This document shows, piece by piece, positions 17,481 through 26,364 of a stretch of DNA of 64,000 nucleotides. The stretch comes from Microbacterium paraoxydans (GTDB taxonomy: Bacteria > Actinomycetota > Actinomycetes > Actinomycetales > Microbacteriaceae), in assembly GCF_900105335.1 (NCBI RefSeq), contig NZ_LT629770.1, positions 806,001 to 870,000 of the forward strand, given 5' to 3'. Both the position numbers and the translations under genes were made by a program. The notes beneath the pieces are model-generated. The model was not told where the DNA came from. It saw only the letters and a list, made by a program, of their open reading frames with translations, and ran no database searches. The first letter of the stretch is position 1. Every line of letters starts with the position of its first letter.

Positions 17481-20400
17481 CTACTTAGAAGGTGCTGCAG
17501 ACAAGGTATCGCCGGATTCGGCGAGAACCCCGCGGGCAATAGCGCGGTCGACAGCTGCATTCACGCGCTGGTCTACGATGGCGCCCGTCCGTGTCCAGCC
17601 GAACTGGCGCGCGACGGCATTCACCACCTCTGAACGTGACGCTCCGCCGACATCTCGTACGAGCATCTCGGCGGCGAGCGCGAACTCATCGAGGTGGACC
17701 TGGTCTGGTTTGCGGTTGTGGTCGCGTGACCGCACCTTCGTTACCGTGCGGCCCTGCACATCGACGAAATCGCCATCTCGGGCGAGGCCCGCTTTGGTGA
17801 TTGCTAGGTCGATGTTGTCCTTGAGCCGGGCGGTAACTCGGCCGACGGACCACCATTCTCGGATGCGCTCGCTGACGGTGTCGAGGTGAACAGGACCTTC
17901 AACCTGAACGAGGGTTTTGAGGGGTTCGACCAGGTGGAGGTGGTTGCCGGGCTCTGCCGGCTGGACCCAGTGCGGCAACTGGACGGGTTTCGCTTCGACG
18001 TAGTCGACAGCCCACGCGAAGGGGACGTCTGCTTCCGCTGCGGCGGTCTCCACCGCCGCACGTGGAATGGTGAAGTTCCGCTGACGGGTCGTTGTTCCCG
18101 CGACTGCGGCTTCGATGGCAGCGCGGAGGCGTTCTTCTTCCTGATGACGATCTCGGTACCAGCCGGTGCCCCAGATCCGGTGAAGGGTCCACCCGAGGCC
18201 TGAGAGCACTTGGTCCCTGAGCCGATCCCGGTCACGTGCGGCGGGTGCCGAGTGGTACTGGTAGCCGTCACATTCGACGCCGAGGGCGAAGGAGCCGGGC
18301 TTGGCGGGATGTCGCACACCGATGTCAATGCGGAAGCCAGCGGCTCCGACTTGGGGCTCAACGACGTAGCCCCAGGACTGTATCGCCCGGATCACGGACT
18401 CTTCGAACGGGGAGTCGGGCATGAGGCCTGTCACGGAGGCTTGTGTGCCGAGCGTGGAGATACCTCTGCGGGCGAAGTCGAGGTACGCGCGCAGGGCTTC
18501 GACGTTCTCGTTCATGGAGGGTGGGATGTCGCCTGCGTCCATGGATGCGACGACCTCGATGCGTTGCCTTGCGCGGGTGACTCCCACGTTGAGGCGACGC
18601 CATCCCTTGTCCTTGTTGAGGACACCGAAGTTGGTCGAGATCTTGCCCGCTTCGTCTGGGCCGTACCCGATGGAGAAGACGATGACGTCGCGTTCGTCGC
18701 CTTGGACCGACTCGAGTGACCTGACGAAGAATCCGTTGAGTCGGTCGCTCTTGTCAAAGTGAGGGTCGAGATCTCTGTGCTGCGTGCGAAGTTCGTCGAC
18801 GGCCGCGACAACGGCGTCGGCCTGCGCGACGGAGAAGGTGACGACGCCGAGGGAGAGACCGGGTCTTGTCCGGTAGTGCTGAATGACTCTCTCGGCGACG
18901 GCTTTGGCTTCCTTCGGGTTGTCTGCTCCTCCGCCTCGGCGATACATCCCGTCTACGTGGAAGAACTCGACCCCGACGTCTGGTCCTTCGTCCTGTGCGG
19001 ACGGGTAGGTGACAAGGTGTCCTTCATAGAACCGATAGTTCGAGAACGCGATGAGCGCTTCGTGACGCGACCTGTAATGCCACCGCAGGCCCAGGTTTCG
19101 GAAGGCGCCGGAGGATTTGGCGAGTTCGAGGATCGAAGTGAAGTCTTTGACGTCAGAGTCATCTTCGTCGGAGTCGTCGGATTCCACCGCCCGTTCGAAG
19201 AACTGGGAGGGCGGGAGCTGTTTGTCGTCCCCGGCGAGGATGAACGATCTGCCGCGGTAGATGCAGTTGATGGAGTCGCCTGGGGTGACCTGGGATGCCT
19301 CGTCGAAGATGACGACGTCGAACTTCAGATCGTGCGGAAGGTACTGCGAGACCGCGAGTGGAGACATCATGAAGACGGGCTTGATGGCTTGAATCGCTGT
19401 ACGCGCCTGGGTGATGAGGTTGCGAACCGCCATGTGGCGTTTCTGCTTCATGCCCTCCCGCCGGATGAGGGCGGGCTCTCCCAACGAGGTGTTTGCGGGC
19501 CGCCGCGTGTTCGCGGCTTTGATGATGTCGCTGGTGGCTGCTGCGACGATCTCTCGGTCGAGCTTCTGGAACTCGGCGACGAGAGCTTCTCGGTCTGCGG
19601 CGAGCAGTGGATGCAAGCGGGTGTCAGTCCGAATGTGCTCGTCCGCCCACGCCCGCAGCAAGGCACGCTCGATGACTTTGGGAACGTCCGCAGCCTGCAA
19701 GCGCTGCTCGATGCAGAAGTTGACGGTCTCATCGAGGTCGAGTTCGCGAAGCTCGGCGCGGATTGCCTGATAGTCGAACCACTCCTGTTGACCGATGGTG
19801 TCGGACTGGAAGTCGCGCAGAAGTTCGAAGGCAGTTACGAAGTCGCCGAAGTCTTCCCGCAGCTCGTCCGTCCGCGACGAGCCGAACGCGTTGAGGATCT
19901 CGTCTCGCGCGCTCTCCCACTTCCGGAGGACGGACTCAAGGCTGCCGACGGGAGAGGATTGGACCAGAGCAGAAACTTGGTGAGGTGAAAGTGCAGCGCC
20001 CGCGAGCTCGCGAACTCTCTCCGCCCAGCCGAGGGCCATGTCCACGACGGTGAGGTCGGTGCGGGCGCCTTGGTAGAGGTGTCCGAACTGGGCGCTCAGT
20101 TCGGTGGCCGCCGAGTCCAGTTCTCGCGTCCAAGCGCGCGCATCCTGGACTGCAGCGATGATCGCTTCAGCATCTCCAAGAGTGTGGTTTCTGTTGGTGC
20201 GGGCCGACACCGACTCGATCCGTTCAGCGGCGCTTCTCATGGGGGCGATGTGAGCGGACAGCCAGGCGACCGAGGTCGCCGGTGGTTCGACGAGTAGTTC
20301 CGGTCGCCCGGCCAGGGCAGGAGGCGATGCAACGCTTGCTCGCCAGCTGGCGAGCTCGAGACGCACGGAGTCTGAAACTGCCGCCTCTGTGGGGTCAACC

Positions 20401-22868
20401 GTCGTGGAAGCCAGGTAGGTGACCGTTGAGCGGGAGACCGCGTCGCCGCTGAGGGTGATGATTTCCGCGGCCGCTCCGAGGTAGCGGTCGACTGCGTCCC
20501 AGTCGGTAGACCGTCCCTGCCACCATCGCCCGAGTAGGTGTCCGGATGCGATGCCGGCTGCCTCGAACCTTCCCACGGCATCGGACCAGGCGATGGCATC
20601 CGAAAGGTGGGCGATGCCTGACTTCACCTCCTTCGCGTCGGCGAGGAGGGCTCCGAGCGCCTTCTTGTCGGTACGGTACGCGCCGGACAGTTTTCGGAGT
20701 CCGGTGTGGAGGTTGGCGAAGCGGTCCTGGAGATCCCGCAGTGGTGCCGTGAGAGCGCTCGGGGTGAAGAGTCCGCTCGCCTGGGATTCGCTGCGCTCGA
20801 GCGCGAGAGCTTCAAGACGAAGAGCGCTTGCGGCGTTACGGGCCGCATGAAGCCCGGAGGGTGTGAGCCAAGCGGCTTCGATGCCGGGGAACTCGCGATG
20901 TATTTCAGTGAGGCGCACGACACGGTCTGCGTCAGTGAAGGAGGTAGGGGCGGCCACACCGACGAGGTGAGCGAGGTTGCCGACGGCGGTGATCGCAGCG
21001 GTGAGCGATGCCGCCCGGGCTGCGAACGCGTCTGCGGTGCCTCTCAGCGTCTGCGCGGTGAGCCCGGCGAGGTCAATTGCCCCATGAACGGTAATGGCCT
21101 CTGGGTGCGCGGGGAAGTCGATGGGCAGCTGGTCGTAACTGACACCCGCCAGCTCGATGACGAGGTCAGCGGCTCGCTGATACGTGGCGACGAGATCGCC
21201 AAGTCGTTGACGATCTGCGTGGATGGAAGTCTGGTCGACTGCGGTCAGCCATGCGTCGTTGACGAAACCGGGTCGGTGAATGTGTTGGAGATCCAGCAAC
21301 TCCATCAAGGTCGTCGTTTGTCGGGGTGTGCGCAGTCCGAACGAATCGACGACATCGTCATTGAGGCGAATCGTGCCTTGAAGCTCTTCCAGGGTGCTGG
21401 CCGCGGAGTAGAGGCGCGATTCGAGCGAGGAGGGATCTGTGACAGCGCGCCATAGGAAAGTCGTGCCTTGTGCTGCGGGGCGCCATGTTCGTTCGAGGCG
21501 GCTGAGAGTGTCGCCGAGTGCTGCGCGTCCCTCTTCTGACAGCTGGAGAGGTGGGCGACCCGGAGCGGGCGCGACCGGCACGTGGACGAGCTCGGCGAGT
21601 TCACCGAGGACATCGTGAAGCGATGCCTGCAGCGGTGAGCGGCGCTCGTTCATCGCCACCGCGTAGGAGTTGAGTCGGCGGCGGCGGTCTTCAAGGGCTG
21701 ACCGAGATGGGGCGGTCATCGCGTGGGGTGGCTGGGCGACGTTGTCGAGGGTGCGGAGGAGTTCGGATGCGACGTCCTTGCGGTTCGTCTTGTGGGAGTG
21801 CAGCTCGAGCAGGTAACTCTCGAGACCGCTGTCTTTGAGGCGGTTCTTCACCACATCGAGCGCGGCGATCTTCTCCGAGACGAAGAGCACCGACTTGCCG
21901 GCGTGCATGAGCGCGCCGATCATGTTGGCGATGGTTTGAGACTTACCCGTTCCTGGCGGTCCGTCCATCACGAAGCTGCGTCCGCCCAGAGCAGCTGCGA
22001 CGGCGGCACGTTGAGAGGAATCCGCGTCCAGTACGAGTGGTGTGCGCTCCGGCGGGGCGACCTCGTCGATGTCCGCGGGATCGACAGGGTCGAACTGGAA
22101 CTCATCGCTCTGAGTCGTGGGGTCACCGTTCGCCAGAGCACGGACCACCGGGTGGTCGATGATGGTCGCTTCGTTGTCGAGGAGGTCCTTGTACATGGCC
22201 TCCTTGGCGAACGAGAACGTTGCGAGGTGGACTTCGGGTTCCAGGCTCCAGTCCTTGAAATCCTTCGCCTTGCCGAGTGCTGTGGTGAAGCGGCTCAGGA
22301 TCTCCGACACGGTCAGCCCCTCGACCTCCTCGTACGTCGGAAGAGTGATCCCGAACTCATTGAGACGAAGCGGAAGGGCAGGGTTGAGGACGGCGTCGTC
22401 CTGACCACCCTTGATCCTCGGGGTAGCTCGAGGCCCTTCCGGGACCAACTCAACAGGGAGCAGATAGATCGGACTGGTCATGTCCGTCTTGTCCACGTCC
22501 TGCCACTTCAGCATTCCGAAAGCGACGTAGAGCACGGAAAGCCCGCGGTCGAGGAACTCTTCGTTCGCGCGGCGCATCAGAGTGCGGACCACAGGACCGA
22601 TCTCCGCGTCTGCGCGAGGAACGTGAAGGAGAGCTCCAGCACGCGCCGGTCTCGCCTCACCGGTATCCGGGTCAATGAGATCGCCAACGAAGCTCTGGAG
22701 CTTTCCGGAACGGAGCAGATCGAGGATGGCATCCGCGGAGGGAGCATCGAAGCTCAGCGAGGATGTCCTGGGAGCCCTGAAGCGGAGGAGACGGCTTCGT
22801 CGATCCAGTCCGATGAGCCCCTCGCGCCATGTCTTCAACGCAGCACGAGTCTCCGTGGTAGTGCCCAT
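17481..22868 (-). CDS. Giant DUF4011/COG1112-type SF1 helicase with C-terminal REase and DUF3320-like domain
   Basis: A 1,795-aa protein. The N-terminus (LDRRSRLLRF, residues 21-30) resembles DUF4011. The helicase core has Walker A GPPGTGKS at 303-310, a long helical insertion, Walker B FDEASQV and GDDKQLPPSQFF. C-terminal to it are SIGYGPDE and NVGVTRARQ (motifs V-VI). A Vsr/MTES_1575-like nuclease domain follows (FEESVIRAIQSWGY, then GVECDGYQYHSA), then a DUF3320-like segment (IREWWSVGRVTARLKDNID). Helicase-nuclease fusions of this type are widespread in defence islands, and related COG1112 helicases are core parts of Mokosh-type systems. The start at 22868 has a GGAGGGG site; an 88-codon upstream extension is not supported. 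Confidence 0.85.
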   Translation of the reverse strand: MGTTTETRAALKTWREGLIGLDRRSRLLRFRAPRTSSLSFDAPSADAILDLLRSGKLQSFVGDLIDPDTGEARPARAGALLHVPRADAEIGPVVRTLMRRANEEFLDRGLSVLYVAFGMLKWQDVDKTDMTSPIYLLPVELVPEGPRATPRIKGGQDDAVLNPALPLRLNEFGITLPTYEEVEGLTVSEILSRFTTALGKAKDFKDWSLEPEVHLATFSFAKEAMYKDLLDNEATIIDHPVVRALANGDPTTQSDEFQFDPVDPADIDEVAPPERTPLVLDADSSQRAAVAAALGGRSFVMDGPPGTGKSQTIANMIGALMHAGKSVLFVSEKIAALDVVKNRLKDSGLESYLLELHSHKTNRKDVASELLRTLDNVAQPPHAMTAPSRSALEDRRRRLNSYAVAMNERRSPLQASLHDVLGELAELVHVPVAPAPGRPPLQLSEEGRAALGDTLSRLERTWRPAAQGTTFLWRAVTDPSSLESRLYSAASTLEELQGTIRLNDDVVDSFGLRTPRQTTTLMELLDLQHIHRPGFVNDAWLTAVDQTSIHADRQRLGDLVATYQRAADLVIELAGVSYDQLPIDFPAHPEAITVHGAIDLAGLTAQTLRGTADAFAARAASLTAAITAVGNLAHLVGVAAPTSFTDADRVVRLTEIHREFPGIEAAWLTPSGLHAARNAASALRLEALALERSESQASGLFTPSALTAPLRDLQDRFANLHTGLRKLSGAYRTDKKALGALLADAKEVKSGIAHLSDAIAWSDAVGRFEAAGIASGHLLGRWWQGRSTDWDAVDRYLGAAAEIITLSGDAVSRSTVTYLASTTVDPTEAAVSDSVRLELASWRASVASPPALAGRPELLVEPPATSVAWLSAHIAPMRSAAERIESVSARTNRNHTLGDAEAIIAAVQDARAWTRELDSAATELSAQFGHLYQGARTDLTVVDMALGWAERVRELAGAALSPHQVSALVQSSPVGSLESVLRKWESARDEILNAFGSSRTDELREDFGDFVTAFELLRDFQSDTIGQQEWFDYQAIRAELRELDLDETVNFCIEQRLQAADVPKVIERALLRAWADEHIRTDTRLHPLLAADREALVAEFQKLDREIVAAATSDIIKAANTRRPANTSLGEPALIRREGMKQKRHMAVRNLITQARTAIQAIKPVFMMSPLAVSQYLPHDLKFDVVIFDEASQVTPGDSINCIYRGRSFILAGDDKQLPPSQFFERAVESDDSDEDDSDVKDFTSILELAKSSGAFRNLGLRWHYRSRHEALIAFSNYRFYEGHLVTYPSAQDEGPDVGVEFFHVDGMYRRGGGADNPKEAKAVAERVIQHYRTRPGLSLGVVTFSVAQADAVVAAVDELRTQHRDLDPHFDKSDRLNGFFVRSLESVQGDERDVIVFSIGYGPDEAGKISTNFGVLNKDKGWRRLNVGVTRARQRIEVVASMDAGDIPPSMNENVEALRAYLDFARRGISTLGTQASVTGLMPDSPFEESVIRAIQSWGYVVEPQVGAAGFRIDIGVRHPAKPGSFALGVECDGYQYHSAPAARDRDRLRDQVLSGLGWTLHRIWGTGWYRDRHQEEERLRAAIEAAVAGTTTRQRNFTIPRAAVETAAAEADVPFAWAVDYVEAKPVQLPHWVQPAEPGNHLHLVEPLKTLVQVEGPVHLDTVSERIREWWSVGRVTARLKDNIDLAITKAGLARDGDFVDVQGRTVTKVRSRDHNRKPDQVHLDEFALAAEMLVRDVGGASRSEVVNAVARQFGWTRTGAIVDQRVNAAVDRAIARGVLAESGDTLSAAPSK

Positions 22869-23149
22869 GTCGCCCCTCCAGTGTGCCGTCGGCCGACGAT
22901 GAACCCTCACCCGACGCGATGCTTCCCCACATCGTATCGACGCGGCCTGCCTCACCCGGCGAAGATGCATCTTCATTCCGTTCGTCGCCCGGCAGACGCA
23001 CAGTCTGTGATGCCAGATTCCAACTACACGCGCTGAGCTCACCACGCTTAATGCGTAACAGGCTTCGAAACAGCGAATCCCCGCTTGGTTCACACCGTAT
23101 GCTGCACTGTATGTTGGTGGAGTGCTGCACACGAAGTAGGATCTGCGAC

Positions 23150-23659
23150 ATGAGCAACCTCATCACCATCGACGTACCGTCGGAAATCGCCGACGAAGTG
23201 CGAAGGTTCGCGGCGTTCCTCATCGCCGACCAGCCGAACCGCCTCCCACGAACAGCCGTTCCTGACGACGGGATCCCCGATTACCCGCTTTGGCCTGACG
23301 AACAAGTTGAGCGGTTCGCATCAGCACCCACGACGACGGCACGTGTTTACGTCAGGATCATGGATGCAGTTGTAGAGCACGGCGGGGCGGGCCAGTGGCT
23401 CAGCATCGCTGAGCTGGCTGAGTGGACCGGGCAGACGGCATCGGTGATCTCCACCTTCCGCACGCACCTCTACCGCTACATCAACGCGCACCTACCAGAG
23501 GGGACACTTGCGCCATTCACGAGGGCAACCGGCCAAGACCTCCGCCCGGCCCGAGGACGCGAGGTCTACTACCGCATCAGCCCCGCGTGCGCCGAGCAGT
23601 GGACGCGATTGCGCGACGGAATCGATAGAACGAGCATCTTCGCCGGAAAGGAGTCTTGA
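23150..23659 (+). CDS. Hypothetical protein with possible helix-turn-helix
   Basis: A 169-aa soluble protein beginning MSNLITIDVPSEIADEVRRF. The middle part LSIAELAEWTGQTASVISTF has the spacing of a helix-turn-helix, and the N-terminus could form a beta-helix dimerisation unit. No family is recognised. It is divergent from the giant helicase across about 280 bases and is coupled to a zinc-ribbon-like gene downstream (TGATG overlap). It could therefore regulate the helicase; this is inference. An earlier in-frame ATG exists at 23111, but the 23150 start has an AGG-containing leader and gives a normal N-terminus. The divergent intergenic region shows no clear operator. Confidence 0.6.
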   Translation: MSNLITIDVPSEIADEVRRFAAFLIADQPNRLPRTAVPDDGIPDYPLWPDEQVERFASAPTTTARVYVRIMDAVVEHGGAGQWLSIAELAEWTGQTASVISTFRTHLYRYINAHLPEGTLAPFTRATGQDLRPARGREVYYRISPACAEQWTRLRDGIDRTSIFAGKES

Positions 23660-24141
23660 TGGTCCTCTTTAAAGACATGCTCATCGACACGCCCTACCCG
23701 ATCCTCGACATCGAAGACCGCGGCGATGATAAGGATCCATTGACAAGCGAATGCACCTACTGCCGCCGCGAAGAGTGGGGACGGACCCACAGCACGCAGG
23801 ACATCGTCGTGGTCCGCCGCTGGCGTGAACACAGCGTCTGGGCCCCCGACCTCGACGGGCCCGGCAACGGCGGCTGGTTCGAATGGCGTTGCCCTCAACA
23901 CCCGTACAGATGGGAGAGTTCGCCGTACGCCGCGAATGCCCCCGACCATCTCCGTCCAGCACCAAGTGCGCGGTGTGAGCACGTCAGCCTCGGGGACCGA
24001 TGTCGGACACGGACGGGCGAGAACTTCGATGGCCAGTGGCTTTGCAGCGAGCACTCCGAATCGGTCGTCGCGCGACTCCGGATCGAGGAGCGCATGCGAC
24101 AGCTCGACGAAGCAATCGCCGAGTCGGACCACCACATGTGA
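23659..24141 (+). CDS. Hypothetical protein with Cys/His zinc-binding motifs
   Basis: A 160-aa protein with CTYCRR near residue 33, CPQH in the middle, and CEH, C and LCSEH near the C-terminus. This resembles two small zinc ribbons. The ATG overlaps the stop of the preceding gene and follows GGAAAGGAG. Trp-rich segments (WREHSVWAPDLDG, GGWFEWRC) suggest a beta-rich core. Function unknown. The coupling suggests that it works with the upstream helix-turn-helix-like protein, perhaps as a nucleic-acid-binding pair. Confidence 0.62.
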   Translation: MVLFKDMLIDTPYPILDIEDRGDDKDPLTSECTYCRREEWGRTHSTQDIVVVRRWREHSVWAPDLDGPGNGGWFEWRCPQHPYRWESSPYAANAPDHLRPAPSARCEHVSLGDRCRTRTGENFDGQWLCSEHSESVVARLRIEERMRQLDEAIAESDHHM

Positions 24142-24229
24142 AGCACTCGGTGTTGTCGCACTCGATTCTCTGCTGCGCATGCGGGCACTGACCTGAGCGC
24201 CCCGTGCGATCCCCGGATAGTCTGGCGCC

Positions 24230-25333
24230 GTGCGACACAGACCGTCTTTCGCCCTGCTCGTCGGAACAATGCTCGCGTTGACCGCGTGTAGTGGGATCAC
24301 GCTACCGACCCCTGAGAGACCTACTGGCGGAGAAACCGGCGCGCCGGCAGCCACGGAACCTGCAGACGCCCTCCCCGTAGAACTCGAAGCCATCCGCGAA
24401 TACTGGCCGCTCCCAGACTCCGCCGACTACCGAGTGCCCAACCTCGTTGGCAAAAAGCTCCCGGAAGCGCGCGACGCGCTGGCGGAGTGGGATGCATTCA
24501 TCAAGGAGTACGATGCCTCCGAGGAAGATCGTGACATCTACATGGGCGGGAACTGGACAGTCGTGTCCCAGGCACCCTTGCCGGGAACGCCACTCCGAGA
24601 ACACGAACGCGTCGAATTCTACGTTCTGAAAAACGACGAGGCGGCCGAAGCTGTGGCGACCACCCTCGCCGACGACAGCCACGTCGGCGAGCGCGTGTTC
24701 TCCGGGACGGTGACGGGGTTCGACGGGATTCAGACACTACTCGTGGACAGCGCCGAGGTCAGACTCGACCTCGTCACGCCCGTCCATAACAGTTGCGGTC
24801 TTGACCCGACAGGCAACGGCGCGTCTGCCGATTACACCGCTGACGTGAGCGCCCTCGTGCCGGTGGGAACAGAGGTGCTCGCCGTGCGCTCCGACGTGCG
24901 GGGAGATGAGGGGTTCCTGCACATACGGACGGCCGAGCACCCTTGGCCAAGCCCACCGTTGGAGTCAGTGAATGAGATTCTCGTTCGTAGCGGCTGGTGG
25001 ATGCCTCACACGTCGGATTTTGGCGGAGGATTCCCTCCACCCAGCGAAGGCATCGTGTTCTCACCGTTTATCGAGAACACGAACCTGACCTCGGTCCAAG
25101 CCGAATACGCCCCGCTCATCGCTCAGGCCGGCAATACGGCAGTTGTCGGATCAGTCGCGGGGCTGGGCGTATGCCGGTCAGTAGCAGAGCAGGACGCAGT
25201 TGCGTGGGCAGCAGCACGGGAAGAGACAGACAGACGCATTCGCGAGGTGGAAGCGGAACTCCAGCGTCGCACCGAGGCTGGCTACTACACATGCCGCGAC
25301 GGAGATGGTGACGGGGTGTGTTACGAGAGGTGA
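24230..25333 (+). CDS. Lipoprotein with PASTA, SNase-like and Excalibur segments
   Basis: A 367-aa secreted protein. A GTG start is followed by a lipoprotein signal peptide with lipobox LTAC (Cys20). Residues of about 67-130 form a PASTA-like unit (YRVPNLVGKKLPEARDAL). The middle has features of a staphylococcal-nuclease-like fold (GTVTGFDGIQTLLVDSAEVRLDLV, later VPVGTEVLAVRSDVRG), but without obvious catalytic Arg/Glu residues. The C-terminus YTCRDGDGDGVCYER is an Excalibur calcium-binding motif (DxDxDGxxC). The protein is probably anchored at the outer face of the membrane. Its role among defence cargo is unclear; surface interference with phage or a partner is speculation. Confidence 0.7.
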   Translation: MRHRPSFALLVGTMLALTACSGITLPTPERPTGGETGAPAATEPADALPVELEAIREYWPLPDSADYRVPNLVGKKLPEARDALAEWDAFIKEYDASEEDRDIYMGGNWTVVSQAPLPGTPLREHERVEFYVLKNDEAAEAVATTLADDSHVGERVFSGTVTGFDGIQTLLVDSAEVRLDLVTPVHNSCGLDPTGNGASADYTADVSALVPVGTEVLAVRSDVRGDEGFLHIRTAEHPWPSPPLESVNEILVRSGWWMPHTSDFGGGFPPPSEGIVFSPFIENTNLTSVQAEYAPLIAQAGNTAVVGSVAGLGVCRSVAEQDAVAWAAAREETDRRIREVEAELQRRTEAGYYTCRDGDGDGVCYER

Positions 25334-25529
25334 GAGCGGGTGCCTAGATGCGCTCACCTAGTCAGAACCTATAGCCGGCAGTCGCGTCTTCGTGGTCGTG
25401 CGCAACCGGAAGCGGTGGAGAGCGCTCTTTCGATTCCGTACTCGTGAACACATCGAGGCTAGGTCGGCGAGTCCACGTCCCCGTCTAGCATCGAATCCTC
25501 GGTGGGACGGCGACCAGTATGCTCACGTC

Positions 25530-26099
25530 ATGACGATGGTCGAGCCGCCTCCGCTGGATCCGCTAATCGGTGACGAGCGGTTACTCGGAGTCGACGCATC
25601 GGTGTCTGACTTCTGGCGGTTCGCGTTGCCCGACGTGACCACGAACAATGTTCGCGGGTGGCTGGCCGAGTACCTTGTGTGGCGTGCCACCGGGGTCGAG
25701 CGGCCAGTGCGCGTCGAGTGGGACGCGTTCGACGTCCTGTGGGGCGACATCCGCATCGAGGTGAAGTCCAGCGCACTCGTGCAGCGATGGGCGCAGCGCC
25801 AACCGTCCACGCTCGCATTCTCAGGTCTTCGCGGAAAGCTCCTCGACCCGGAAACGAACACATACGCCGCCGAGTCGACCTACAACGCCGACGTTTACGT
25901 TCTCGCCGTGAATCTCGCCGGGCGAGAGCAGTTCGACCAACTCGACATCGGGAACTGGCGATTCGCCGTGCTCTCGCGCGTTGCGCTCGAGGCAACCGGG
26001 CAGTCAACACTTACCTGGGTGCGAGCACAGCAGCTCGCCACAGCGGTCGTCGGCTACGACGAGCTCGCGGCGGCGATCCAAGAAGCTGCCACGAGATAG
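25530..26099 (+). CDS. PD-(D/E)xK-like nuclease-fold protein
   Basis: A 189-aa protein. NNVRGWLAEYLVWRATG is followed by WDAFDVLWGDIRIEVKSSALVQ. The second segment fits the restriction-endonuclease core D...(I/V)EVK, with the Asp in FDVLWGD and the Glu and Lys in EVK. The C-terminus contains an alternating strand/helix pattern (NADVYVLAVNL, FAVLSRVAL). A similar layout occurs in the protein at 27638-28210, so the two may be paralogues. The start at 25530 is uncertain, because no strong Shine-Dalgarno precedes it and the frame extends upstream with less protein-like sequence. The 265 bases after it hold no recognisable gene. Confidence 0.62.
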   Translation: MTMVEPPPLDPLIGDERLLGVDASVSDFWRFALPDVTTNNVRGWLAEYLVWRATGVERPVRVEWDAFDVLWGDIRIEVKSSALVQRWAQRQPSTLAFSGLRGKLLDPETNTYAAESTYNADVYVLAVNLAGREQFDQLDIGNWRFAVLSRVALEATGQSTLTWVRAQQLATAVVGYDELAAAIQEAATR

Positions 26100-26364
26100 C
26101 GTTCGAGCCCGGAGCGCCGCCGGGCCAGGTCGTCACGCCCGCAAGTCCCGTTCGGGTTCGGGAAGTCATCAAGGGTGTTCCGGGTGGCGGTCCCTCGGTC
26201 GGTGAGTCGATACTTGCCCATCGCGCCCTGAACAACGCGAACCTCGGTGCTCTTCTCCGGCCGCTGCACGGAGTGGGAGTGCACCCGAGATTCGATGTCA
26301 CGGTTTAGGTCGAATCGGCAGAGCCCACCCATCGAACGCCCACCGCACTGCTAGTCGGAGGACG

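Noticed and set aside
22869..23132. 88-codon N-terminal extension of the giant helicase
   Set aside because: The extension is Arg/Cys-rich and not helicase-like, whereas the ATG at 22868 has a strong GGAGGGG site and begins at a family-like N-terminus.
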